From: Duganella guangzhouensis
GTDB lineage: Bacteria > Pseudomonadota > Gammaproteobacteria > Burkholderiales > Burkholderiaceae_D
Assembly: GCF_009674535.1 (NCBI RefSeq)
Contig: NZ_WKJK01000011.1
Span: 186,001 to 250,000 of the forward strand
DNA: 64,000 nt
Direction: 5' to 3'
The notes under the pieces are model-generated. The model was given only the letters and a program-made list of their open reading frames with translations, was not told the origin of the DNA and did no database searches. The position numbers and the translations under genes are program-made. How positions within the stretch are numbered: the first letter of the stretch is position 1; each line of letters opens with the position of its first letter. Below, piece by piece: positions 45,158 to 53,629 of the stretch.

Positions 45158-46013
45158 TGAGAAACTGAATGGACAACTGAATGGCGAACTGGATTTCGGC
45201 GATCCCGCAGCGGAGCGCCGGCCGCGCACGGTGCCGCCAGCCGGGCCGGCGCCGGATGCGCAACTGGCGGCGCAACTGACGGCACGGCGGGCGGTGGGCG
45301 CGGCGGCCGGGCTGGCGGTGCACGTGGCGGCACTGGACTGGCAGGGCATCGCCGACGAGCTGAATGCGCACGGCTACGCCGTCATCCCCGGCCTGCTGAC
45401 CGCCGACGAATGCGCATCGCTGGCCGCGCTGTACGCGCAGCCGCAGTTGTTCCGCAGTCGGGTGGTGATGTCGCAGCACGGTTTCGGCAGCGGCGAGTAC
45501 CAGTACTTCCGCTACCCGCTGCCATCCTTGATCGCCGCGCTGCGGCAAGCGCTGTATGACCCGCTGGCGCAGATCGCCAACCGCTGGCACGAGCTGATGG
45601 ACCTGCCCGAGCGCTTCCCCGCCGATCACGCCGACTTCCTGGCGCGCTGTCACGCCGCCGGCCAGCAGCGCCCCACGCCGCTGCTGCTGCAATACAGCGC
45701 CGGCGACTACAACTGCCTGCACCAGGATCTGTACGGCGACCACGTATTCCCGCTGCAAGCCTGCATCCTGCTCAGCCAACCCGGCACCGATTTCGACGGC
45801 GGCGAATTCGTCCTGACCGAACAACGCCCACGCATGCAATCGCGGGTCGAAGTGGTACCGCTGAAGCGCGGCGACATGGTAATCTTCGCCGTCAACCACC
45901 GTCCCGTGCAGGGCACGCGTGGCATCTACCGCGTCAACCTGCGGCACGGGGTCAGCCGGCTGCGGGCGGGAGCGCGCCACACGCTGGGCATCATCTTCCA
46001 CGACGCGAATTAA
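45150..46013 (+). CDS. 2OG-Fe(II) oxygenase coupled to ada
   Basis: 287 residues. The double-stranded beta-helix core has the iron ligands HxD in CLHQDLYGDHVF and a distal His in NHRPVQGTRG, with Arg in YRVNLRHGVSR for 2-oxoglutarate. It overlaps the ada stop by 8 bases, so it is co-translated. Position with ada suggests an AlkB-like alkylation repair or modification role, but the sequence is not canonical AlkB, and it is related more to the prolyl-hydroxylase-like set. Start ATG is at the AGTGAGT region; the poorly conserved first ~50 residues leave it uncertain. Confidence 0.8.
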   Translation: MSSEKLNGQLNGELDFGDPAAERRPRTVPPAGPAPDAQLAAQLTARRAVGAAAGLAVHVAALDWQGIADELNAHGYAVIPGLLTADECASLAALYAQPQLFRSRVVMSQHGFGSGEYQYFRYPLPSLIAALRQALYDPLAQIANRWHELMDLPERFPADHADFLARCHAAGQQRPTPLLLQYSAGDYNCLHQDLYGDHVFPLQACILLSQPGTDFDGGEFVLTEQRPRMQSRVEVVPLKRGDMVIFAVNHRPVQGTRGIYRVNLRHGVSRLRAGARHTLGIIFHDAN

Positions 46014-46026
46014 CAAAGGAATATCC

Positions 46027-46602
46027 GTGGCAAGGCAAAAAGAGTTCGACCGCATCGATACATTGAACCGGGCGCTGGAAGTGTTCTGGCAAAAAGGCTA
46101 CGCCGGAACCTCCACCAGCGACCTGCTGGAAGCGATGCAGATCGGCCGTCAGAGCATGTACGACACCTTTGGCGACAAGCGCTCGCTGTATCTCGAAGCG
46201 CTGCAGCAGTACAACCAGGCCAGCGTCAACGATCTGCTGCGCCAGTTGCAGGGCGGCGGTCTGGATGCCATCGAACGCATGCTGCAGGCTTTCGCCTCGC
46301 GGCCGAAGCGCGACAACGCCAAGGGCTGCATGGGCGTCAACGCCATCTGCGAGTTCGGCACCGACGACGACGAGGTCAATGCGCTGCGCGACGCCAGCGG
46401 CAAGCAGCTGAACCAGGCGGTGGAAGCGGCGCTGCGCGAGGCTGCCGTCGGTGGCCAGATCGCCGCCGACACCGACATCCCACAGGCGGTCGCCTTTGTT
46501 GCCGCCACCCTGTCCGGCATGAAGGTCAGCGCCAAGGCCGGCGCCAGCATCGCCACCCTGCGTGCCATCGCCAGCTTCGCCGTGCAAGCGCTGCGCGGCT
46601 AA
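46027..46602 (+). CDS. TetR-family transcriptional regulator
   Basis: 191 residues starting at GTG, preceded by AAAGGAATATCC. HTH: LNRALEVFWQKGYAGTSTSDLLEAMQIGRQSMYDTFGDKRSLYLEAL. The C-terminal ligand domain is of the LmrA/YxaF type. It follows the oxygenase by 13 bases and precedes the SDR gene whose promoter carries two repeats TTGACTGNTTGNTCCA. It probably represses that SDR and perhaps itself. Confidence 0.92.
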   Translation: MARQKEFDRIDTLNRALEVFWQKGYAGTSTSDLLEAMQIGRQSMYDTFGDKRSLYLEALQQYNQASVNDLLRQLQGGGLDAIERMLQAFASRPKRDNAKGCMGVNAICEFGTDDDEVNALRDASGKQLNQAVEAALREAAVGGQIAADTDIPQAVAFVAATLSGMKVSAKAGASIATLRAIASFAVQALRG

Positions 46603-46620
46603 ATATCACGAAACGTTTAC

Positions 46621-46676
46621 TTGACTGGTTGGTCCAGAAATCCTAGCATGACATCAGTTTTTGACTGATTGATCCA
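46621..46676 (+). promoter_or_regulatory. SDR promoter with duplicated TetR-type operator
   Basis: Direct repeats TTGACTGGTTGGTCCA (46621-46636) and TTGACTGATTGATCCA (46661-46676), 40 bp apart. Each holds a near-palindromic GAC-N6-GTC-type core. TTGACT at 46621 with TAGCAT at 46644 and a 17-bp spacer makes a good promoter, so one operator overlaps the -35 and the other the leader. TetR-type control is likely. Confidence 0.65.
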
Positions 46677-46695
46677 ATAAATGAAAGGAATGGAC

Positions 46696-47421
46696 ATGAA
46701 AACAGCACTCGTTACTGGCGGTGCGCGCGGCATCGGCGCGGCCATTGTCAAACGCCTGGCGCAGGATGGCATCGCCGTGGCATTCACCTACGTCTCATCG
46801 CCGCAGCGGGCTGACGACCTGGCGGCCACCATCAATGCAGGCGGCGGCAAGGCACTGGCGATCCAGGCCGACAGCGCCGACCCGGCGCAGGTACAGGCGG
46901 CGGTGGCGCAGACCGTGGCGCAATTCGGCGGGCTGGATATTCTGGTCACCAACGCTGGCATCCTCAACCTGGCACCGATTGAAGACTACCCGCTGGAAGA
47001 TTTCGACCGCATGGTCAGCACCAATGTGCGTGGCGTGTTCGTCGCCATGCAGGCGGCGGCTAAACAGATGAAAGAGGGTGGACGCATCGTCACCATCGGC
47101 AGCATATCCGGCATGCGGGTGGCGTTCCCCACCTCCAGCGTGTACGCGATGACCAAGGCGGCGGTAGCGGCGCTGGTGCGCGGCGTGGCGATCGACCTGG
47201 CGCCGCGCGGCATCACCGTCAACAACGTGCAGCCGGGGCCGACCGAAACCGACATGAACCCGGCCGACGGCCCGCACGCGGCGGCGCTGCAAACCATGAT
47301 TCCGGCGCGCCGCTTCGGCAAGCCGGAAGAAGTGGCGGGCATGGTGGCCTACCTGACGAGCGCCGAAGCCAGCTTCGTCACCGGCGCCAGCTTCACCGTC
47401 GACGGCGGCTACACCGCCTGA
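46696..47421 (+). CDS. SDR family oxidoreductase
   Basis: 241 residues. Cofactor loop TGGARGIG near residue 10, NAGIL near 88, catalytic Ser in TIGSISGM and YAMTK near 152; C-terminal SFVTGASFTVDGG. The ATG at 46696 was chosen because AAAGGA lies 6 bases before it; two earlier ATGs are too close. Controlled by the upstream TetR. The 3' end overlaps the convergent msbA gene by 13 bases. Confidence 0.92.
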   Translation: MKTALVTGGARGIGAAIVKRLAQDGIAVAFTYVSSPQRADDLAATINAGGGKALAIQADSADPAQVQAAVAQTVAQFGGLDILVTNAGILNLAPIEDYPLEDFDRMVSTNVRGVFVAMQAAAKQMKEGGRIVTIGSISGMRVAFPTSSVYAMTKAAVAALVRGVAIDLAPRGITVNNVQPGPTETDMNPADGPHAAALQTMIPARRFGKPEEVAGMVAYLTSAEASFVTGASFTVDGGYTA

Positions 47422-49253
47422 ACGCTCTTCTGCGTCTGGTACAGGCGGGCGTAGATGCCGTTCTGTGCCAGCAGCGCGTCGTGGCTGCCGGCTTCGGCGA
47501 TGCGGCCGCGATCCATCACCACGATGCGGTCCGCATTCTCGATGGTCGACAGGCGGTGCGCGATTACCACCGTGGTGCGGCCTTGCATCAGCACTTCCAG
47601 TGCCTGCTGCACCAGCCGTTCGGATTCGTTATCCAGCGCGCTGGTGGCTTCGTCCAGAATCAGGATCGGCGCGTTCTTGTACAGCGCGCGCGCGATCGCC
47701 AGCCGCTGGCGCTGGCCGCCGGACAGTCGCAAGCCGTTTTCTCCCACTGGCGATTGATAACCCTGCGGTTGGTGCATGATGAATTCATGCGCGTGCGCTG
47801 CCCGCGCCGCCGCTTCGATACGTTCCATCGATGGCTCGGGATCGCCGTAGGCGATGTTGGCCGCCAGCGTGTCGTTGAACAGCACCACGTCTTGCGACAC
47901 CAGCGCGATCTGCTGCCGCAGTGAGGTCAGTGTGTAGTCGCGCAGGTCAACCCCATCCAGTTCGATGCCGCCGTCGCTGACGTCGTAGAAGCGCGGCAGC
48001 AGCCCGGCCAGCGTGGTCTTGCCGCTGCCGGAGGCGCCCACCAGGGCGACGGTTTCGCCGGCGGCGACGTCCAGCGATACATGGTCCAGCGCCGGCCGCG
48101 CGTCCGGATCCAGCGGTGTGCCATCGGTGCCGCGATAGTGGAAGCTGACGTCGCGCACCGTCAAGCGGCCTTCGGCGCGTGCCACGCTATGGTTGCCCTG
48201 GTCGGCCTCCGATTCCAGGTCGACCAGGCTGAAGACCGATTCGGCGGCGGCCAGGCCGCGCTGCATTGGTTCGTTAATCTTGGTCAGGTTCTTGATCGGC
48301 GACTGCATTGCCAGCAGCGCGGTGAGGAAGCCGACGAAACCGCCGGCCGACAACGCGCCGGCCTGGTGGCGCAGCATCGCCACATATACCACCGACGACA
48401 GCGTAATCCCCAGCAGCAGCATGATCAAACCGGAGTTCAGCGCGGAGGTGGCGGCGTGCTTGACCGCCAGTTGGCGATTCAGCTTGACCACGCCGCCGAA
48501 GCGGTTTTGCTCGTAGCGCTGGCCACCGAAGATTTTGACCACGCGCTGGCCGCTGATGCTTTCGTCCAGCACATTGGTCAGCTCGCCCATGGCGGCCTGC
48601 GCGCTGGTGCTCAGGTGACGCATGCGGCGGCCGGCGAAGATCACCAGGCAGGCCACCAGCGGCAGCAGGCCAAGGCAGAATAAGGACAGCTGCCAGTCGG
48701 TGGCGAACATGGTGATCAGATAGCCGATGGTCTGCACCGAATCGCGCACCGCGACGTTGACCACGGTGAGGCCGGCCTGCGCCACCTGAGCGGCGTCGAA
48801 GGCCACGCGCGACAGCGTGGTGCCGGTGGAGGATTGGTCGAAATAGCTGTTCGGCAGCCGCATGATGCGCGAGAACATGACTTCGCGCAGATTGGCCTGG
48901 ACCCGGGTGCTGAGCCAGGCGGCGCCATATTCGCTGGCGAAGCTGGAGACCATGCGCACCAGCGCCAGGGCGAAGATCACCGCCGGAATGGCCCACAGCG
49001 CGGCGTTGTCATGATTTTGCGGCAGCACGTGGCTGAGCCAACCCTGCACCGTGGCCAGGAAACCGCTGACCGGCGCGTGTCCGGCGCCCAGGCCTTGCGA
49101 CGGCGCCAGCGCGTCGACCACGTTCTGCAACTGCCGCAGCAGCAGCACGTCGGTGGCTGCCGCCACACCGACCGCGATCAGCGTGACAACGCCGATCCAC
49201 AGATAAGGGCGAAATTCCTTGAATAAGCGTAGATAGAGTAGGCGGCTGGACAC
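47409..49253 (-). CDS. msbA: MsbA, lipid A exporter ATP-binding/permease
   Basis: 614 residues: six-helix transmembrane domain (about 18-330) and C-terminal ABC ATPase with Walker A VGASGSGKTT, Q-loop LVSQDVVLF, signature LRLSGGQRQRLAIARALYK, Walker B ILILDEATSALD and switch His in VIAHRLSTI. Homodimer flipping core-lipid A across the inner membrane. The periplasmic loop (about 60-95) is long. No lpxK or waaA adjacent. The start follows a GTCCAGCC context with weak ribosome site. Confidence 0.92.
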   Translation of the reverse strand: MSSRLLYLRLFKEFRPYLWIGVVTLIAVGVAAATDVLLLRQLQNVVDALAPSQGLGAGHAPVSGFLATVQGWLSHVLPQNHDNAALWAIPAVIFALALVRMVSSFASEYGAAWLSTRVQANLREVMFSRIMRLPNSYFDQSSTGTTLSRVAFDAAQVAQAGLTVVNVAVRDSVQTIGYLITMFATDWQLSLFCLGLLPLVACLVIFAGRRMRHLSTSAQAAMGELTNVLDESISGQRVVKIFGGQRYEQNRFGGVVKLNRQLAVKHAATSALNSGLIMLLLGITLSSVVYVAMLRHQAGALSAGGFVGFLTALLAMQSPIKNLTKINEPMQRGLAAAESVFSLVDLESEADQGNHSVARAEGRLTVRDVSFHYRGTDGTPLDPDARPALDHVSLDVAAGETVALVGASGSGKTTLAGLLPRFYDVSDGGIELDGVDLRDYTLTSLRQQIALVSQDVVLFNDTLAANIAYGDPEPSMERIEAAARAAHAHEFIMHQPQGYQSPVGENGLRLSGGQRQRLAIARALYKNAPILILDEATSALDNESERLVQQALEVLMQGRTTVVIAHRLSTIENADRIVVMDRGRIAEAGSHDALLAQNGIYARLYQTQKSVQAV

Positions 49254-49390
49254 GGGCTATTCACAAATGGGAATACTTAAACCCCGCATTGTACCCGGCC
49301 GGCCACTGTCCATCGCCGTTCTGCATAGTTCGATTGACCAAAACGCAAACTTCGCTACACTCTGAATCTTGCTGCCGAATGGAGAACCCG

Positions 49391-51043
49391 ATGCGCCTCA
49401 CCCTTTTATTTGCCGCCGTCCTGGCTACCCTGCCGGCCCATGCCGACACCATCATCGACCGTGCCAATGGCTACACGCTGAACGCGGCCGGCCAGCTGCA
49501 GCGCTTTTCCTCGCTGGCGTTCGATGATCTGGGCCGCATCGTGGCGGTGGGCAGCGAGGCGCAGACGGCGGCGGCGCTGCCGCGCGCGGAGCACATCGAC
49601 GTGCAAGGCAAGACCGTGCTGCCCGGCCTGATCGACGCCCACGGCCATGTGTTCGAGCTGGGTGAAATCGCCTCCGGCGTGGAGCTGTACAGCCCGACCT
49701 CGCTCAACGCGGCGGTGCGGGCGGTGGCGGATTTCGCCCGCAGCCATCCAAAAAAAGCCTGGATCGTGGGTTTTGGCTGGAATCAGGAGATCTGGAAGCT
49801 GGGCCGCTTCCCCACCGCCGCCGAGCTGGATGTGGCGGTCAGCGAGCGTCCGGTGCTGCTGCACCGGGTCGATGGCCACGCGATCTGGGTCAACACCAAG
49901 GCGCTGGAGATGGCGGGCATCGACCGCAATACGCGCGATCCATCGGGCGGCAAGATCGAGCGTGACGCCGCCGGCAAGCCGACCGGGGTGCTGGTGGATG
50001 CGGCCATGGAGCTGGTCAACAAGGTGGTGCCGCTGCCGACGCCGGCCGAGGCGCGCGCCACGCTGGATGTGGCGCTGGCGTCGCTGTCCAGGGTCGGCCT
50101 GACCAGCGTGCACGATGCCGGCATCAAGGCGGTGCAGGACGATATCTATCGCGATTACGCCGATCACGGCAAGCTGACCACCCGCGTCTACGCCATGATC
50201 GGCGATACCGCCGGCGACTTCGACGAGCTGTCCAAGGACGGTCCGCTCAAGTCCTACGCCAACGATGTCTATGCGCTGGCCGCCGTCAAGCTGTATGCCG
50301 ACGGCGCGCTGGGCAGCCGTGGCGCGGCGCTGCTGGCGCCCTACAGCGATATGCCGTCCACCAAGGGGCTGCTGTTCTACCCGGACGCGGAAATGCGCGC
50401 CAAGATGAGCAAGGCGATGAAGGCCGGCTACCAGGTCAACATCCACGCCATCGGCGACGCCGGCAACCGCCAGATCCTGGATGCGTATGCGGCGCTGATC
50501 CCGCAGTATAAGAATGTGGAGCTGCGCCACCGCATCGAGCATGCGCAGGTGGTGGCGCTGGAGGATATTCCGCGCTTCAAGCAACTGGGCCTGATTCCAT
50601 CGATGCAGCCAACCCACGCCACTTCGGACCAGAACATGGCCGAGCAGCGCGTCGGCCACGAGCGCATCAAGGGCGCGTATGCGTGGCGCAGCTTCCTCGA
50701 CCAGGGTTCGAAGATTGCCTGCGGCTCGGACTTCCCGATCGAGTCGCCCAATCCATTCGAGGGCTTGCACGCGGCGGTCACGCGCCAAAACAATGCCAAC
50801 GTGCCGGCCGGCGGCTGGTACAAAAATCAGGCGATGACGCTGACCGAAGCCTTCCGCTGCTTCACGCTGGACGCGGCCTATGCGGCGCATCAGGAAGAGG
50901 TGATCGGTTCGCTGGAGCGGGGCAAGTGGGCCGACTTCATTGTGGTTGACCGCGACATCTTCAAAATCGCGCCCGAGCAACTGGGCAAGACGCAGGTGCT
51001 GCAGACCTGGATGGGCGGCAAACGGGTCTACAGCCGCAAGTGA
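49391..51043 (+). CDS. Exported amidohydrolase (YtcJ/amidohydrolase family 3)
   Basis: 550 residues with a signal peptide (MRLTLLFAAVLATLPAHA). Metal ligands of the TIM barrel: PGLIDAHGHVFELGE, the HDAG of TSVHDAGIK, HRIEHAQVVA, and Asp in ACGSDFPIESPNP. Shape and length match the YtcJ-like group. GGAGAACCCG precedes the chosen ATG; the open frame upstream is leader. A strong terminator follows immediately. Substrate unknown. Confidence 0.9.
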   Translation: MRLTLLFAAVLATLPAHADTIIDRANGYTLNAAGQLQRFSSLAFDDLGRIVAVGSEAQTAAALPRAEHIDVQGKTVLPGLIDAHGHVFELGEIASGVELYSPTSLNAAVRAVADFARSHPKKAWIVGFGWNQEIWKLGRFPTAAELDVAVSERPVLLHRVDGHAIWVNTKALEMAGIDRNTRDPSGGKIERDAAGKPTGVLVDAAMELVNKVVPLPTPAEARATLDVALASLSRVGLTSVHDAGIKAVQDDIYRDYADHGKLTTRVYAMIGDTAGDFDELSKDGPLKSYANDVYALAAVKLYADGALGSRGAALLAPYSDMPSTKGLLFYPDAEMRAKMSKAMKAGYQVNIHAIGDAGNRQILDAYAALIPQYKNVELRHRIEHAQVVALEDIPRFKQLGLIPSMQPTHATSDQNMAEQRVGHERIKGAYAWRSFLDQGSKIACGSDFPIESPNPFEGLHAAVTRQNNANVPAGGWYKNQAMTLTEAFRCFTLDAAYAAHQEEVIGSLERGKWADFIVVDRDIFKIAPEQLGKTQVLQTWMGGKRVYSRK

Positions 51044-51074
51044 AAAAAAGGGAATCCATTGGATTCCCTTTTTT
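51044..51074 (+). terminator. Terminator after the amidohydrolase
   Basis: AAAAAAGGGAATCC, loop ATT, GGATTCCCTTTTTT: a perfect 14-bp stem that can work in both directions, also ending the convergent PEP-CTERM gene. Confidence 0.88.
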
Positions 51075-51079
51075 GCTTT

Positions 51080-51607
51080 TTACTGCTGGCGACGCCGGCG
51101 CAGCATGGCCAGGATGCCCAGCCCGCCGATCAGCATGGCGTAGGTTTCCGGTTCAGGTACCGGTGCCATCAACACATTGATGTCGCCGCCGTAGCTGCCG
51201 CCATTGCTGACGCCATGCACCGTCAGCGTCAGCGGCCCGGTCACCGACGATGGCAACAGGGTGGCGGTGTTGAAGGTCATTGGCCCCCATGGGGTGGCGT
51301 TGGTGATCAACGCGATGCCGTTCAGGTCCGCCGCGGTAAACGTGACGTTGCTCCAGCCCATGAAGCTGGTGTTGATCAGGGTGCCGTAGGCGGTGGAGTT
51401 GGCGGTCACCGGATTGGTGAACGTGAAAACATCGGTGAAGACACCCAGCATCGGCGTATTGCCGATCGAGGCGGTCCACAGATTCGCTGAAGTGTTGACT
51501 AGGGTGACGGGACCCGGACCCTGTGGCGCCGCTGCGGCGGCCAGGGAAGATGCAGCCATCAGGACGGCCAACGCCAATGCTTTTACGTGCAAGTTATTTT
51601 TCTTCAT
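51080..51607 (-). CDS. PEP-CTERM sorted exported protein
   Basis: 175 residues. Signal peptide (KALALAVLMAASSLAAAAA), a beta-rich middle (TNPVTANSTAYGTLINTSF), and a C-terminal PEP-CTERM sorting signal: VPEPETYAMLIGGLGILAML followed by RRRRQQ. Exosortase would cleave after the PEP motif and deliver the protein to the surface; no exosortase gene is in the window. The start is preceded by TGGGGGATTGAA. Confidence 0.88.
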   Translation of the reverse strand: MKKNNLHVKALALAVLMAASSLAAAAAPQGPGPVTLVNTSANLWTASIGNTPMLGVFTDVFTFTNPVTANSTAYGTLINTSFMGWSNVTFTAADLNGIALITNATPWGPMTFNTATLLPSSVTGPLTLTVHGVSNGGSYGGDINVLMAPVPEPETYAMLIGGLGILAMLRRRRQQ

Positions 51608-51925
51608 TTCAATCCCCCACTAATTAAAGAACAAAAAGACATCAACAGCGGATTCACGATATGAGCGTTGCGAGGTGCATGTCACTGAGAATATTTTGAT
51701 GAAAGTCAGGTGGTGGATAGCAAAAACTAATGCAGGGGCAAAAACTTTATTTGTTGTTTGGTCGGATGATTTCGTATTGCAAGTATGTTGTTTGCTTACA
51801 AATTTTATTGACTGAATGATATTGAAAATTCGCATTGATTTGGCGCAATAAATAGAAATGGGTTGACTTGGTTGTATATACAACCTATGCTGTGCCGCAT
51901 CCCCTTAACGCCGCAGGAGTTCCCC
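51608..51925. other. 318-base AT-rich intergenic region holding the hut promoter
   Basis: No protein gene supported. It separates the PEP-CTERM gene from hutU and is AT-rich relative to its flanks. It holds the hutU promoter and HutC-type operator at 51863-51891. Confidence 0.7.
51863..51891 (+). promoter_or_regulatory. hutU promoter with HutC operator in the spacer
   Basis: TTGACT (51863-51868), a 17-bp spacer and TATGCT (51886-51891). Sixteen of the spacer's bases form the perfect palindrome GGTTGTAT-ATACAACC (51870-51885), containing TGTA-TA-TACA, the form of HutC sites. Binding there would block RNA polymerase directly. Confidence 0.85.
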
Positions 51926-53629
51926 ATGACCAGCCATTTAGACAGCGACCCACGTTACGACGCCAGCCGCGAGATCCGCGCGCCGCGCGGCCCTGAGCGC
52001 ACTTGCAAGAGCTGGGGCGCGGAGGCGGCCTACCGCATGATTCAGAACAATCTGGACCGGGAAGTGGCGGAAAACCCCAAGCATCTGGTGGTGTACGGTG
52101 GCATCGGCCGCGCCGCCCGCAACTGGGCCTGCTACGATCAGATCCTGGCCTCGCTGCGCGAGCTGGAAGACAATCAGACCCTGCTGATCCAGTCCGGCAA
52201 GCCGGTCGGTGTGTTCCAGACCCACGAGGATGCGCCGCGTGTATTAATTGCCAACTCCAACCTGGTACCGAAATGGGCCAACTGGGAGCATTTCAATGAA
52301 TTGGACCGCAAGGGCCTGTTCATGTACGGTCAGATGACGGCCGGTTCGTGGATCTACATCGGCACCCAGGGCATCGTGCAGGGCACGTTCGAGACCTTTG
52401 CCGAGGCCGGCCGCCAGCATTTCGGCGGTGACCTGAAAGGCCGCTGGGTGCTGACCGCCGGCTTGGGCGGCATGGGCGGCGCGCAGCCGCTGGCCGCCAC
52501 CATGGCCGGCGCGGTGTCGCTGACCGTGGAGTGCCAGCAGAGCAGCATCGATTTCCGCCTGCGTACCCGTTATCTCGACAAGCAGGCCGCTTCCATCGAC
52601 GAGGCGCTGGAGTTGATCAAGCAGCACAAGGCCAATGGCGACGCGATTTCGATCGGCCTGCTGGGCAATGCGGCCGACGTGCTGCCGGAGCTGGTGCGCC
52701 GTGCCCGCGCCGGCGGTCTGGTGCCGGATATGGTGACTGACCAGACTTCGGCGCATGACCTGATCAACGGTTATCTGCCGCAGGGTTGGACGGTTGAACA
52801 GTGGAAGGCGGCGCAGCAGGACGCGGCGCGCCATCCGGAGCTGAAGGCCGCCGCCACCGCCGCCTGCGCGGTGCACGTGCAGGCGATGCTGGACTTCCAG
52901 GCGCTGGGCGCCAAGGTGGTCGATTACGGTAACAACATCCGCCAGGTGGCGTTTGACCACGGCGTGAAGAATGCGTTTGATTTCCCTGGCTTTGTGCCGG
53001 CCTATATCCGCCCGCAGTTCTGCGAGGGCCGTGGCCCGTTCCGCTGGGTGGCGTTGTCCGGCGATCCGGAGGATATCTACAAGACCGACGCCAAGATCAA
53101 GGAGCTGTTCCCGCATCATGCGCAGGTGCACCGCTGGCTGGACATGGCGCGCGAGCGCATCGCGTTCCAGGGGCTGCCGGCGCGGATCTGCTGGCTGGGC
53201 CTGGGCGAGCGTCATATCGCCGGCCTGGCGTTCAATGAAATGGTGCGCAACGGTGAGCTGAAAGCGCCGATCGTGATTGGCCGCGACCATCTGGACACCG
53301 GTTCGGTGGCCAGCCCGAATCGCGAGACCGAGGCTATGCAGGATGGCACCGACGCGGTGTCCGACTGGCCGTTGCTGAACGCGCTGCTGAATACCGCTGG
53401 CGGCGCCACCTGGGTGTCGCTGCACCACGGAGGCGGCGTCGGCATGGGATACTCGCAGCATTCGGGCGTGGTGATCGTGGCCGATGGCACCGATGCCGCA
53501 GCCAAGCGACTGGCGCGGGTGCTGGTCAACGACAGCGGCTCGGGCGTGATGCGTCACGCCGACGCTGGCTACGAAACCGCCATCGACTGCGCCAAGCGCA
53601 ATGGCCTCAACCTTCCAATGATTAAATGA
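51926..53629 (+). CDS. hutU: Urocanate hydratase
   Basis: 567 residues. Carries the NAD-binding TAGLGGMGGAQPLAAT, the VTDQTSAHDLINGY block and DYGNNIRQVAFDHGV. It hydrates urocanate to 4-imidazolone-5-propionate with tightly bound NAD+. The ATG at 51926 follows CAGGAGTTCCCC. The stop overlaps the hutH start. First gene of the hutUHGFDI operon, controlled by the operator at 51870. Confidence 0.97.
   Translation: MTSHLDSDPRYDASREIRAPRGPERTCKSWGAEAAYRMIQNNLDREVAENPKHLVVYGGIGRAARNWACYDQILASLRELEDNQTLLIQSGKPVGVFQTHEDAPRVLIANSNLVPKWANWEHFNELDRKGLFMYGQMTAGSWIYIGTQGIVQGTFETFAEAGRQHFGGDLKGRWVLTAGLGGMGGAQPLAATMAGAVSLTVECQQSSIDFRLRTRYLDKQAASIDEALELIKQHKANGDAISIGLLGNAADVLPELVRRARAGGLVPDMVTDQTSAHDLINGYLPQGWTVEQWKAAQQDAARHPELKAAATAACAVHVQAMLDFQALGAKVVDYGNNIRQVAFDHGVKNAFDFPGFVPAYIRPQFCEGRGPFRWVALSGDPEDIYKTDAKIKELFPHHAQVHRWLDMARERIAFQGLPARICWLGLGERHIAGLAFNEMVRNGELKAPIVIGRDHLDTGSVASPNRETEAMQDGTDAVSDWPLLNALLNTAGGATWVSLHHGGGVGMGYSQHSGVVIVADGTDAAAKRLARVLVNDSGSGVMRHADAGYETAIDCAKRNGLNLPMIK

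Noticed and set aside
49406..50980. Long minus-strand open frame
   Set aside because: Antisense to the amidohydrolase; no motif or ribosome site; Arg/His/Gln-rich artefact.
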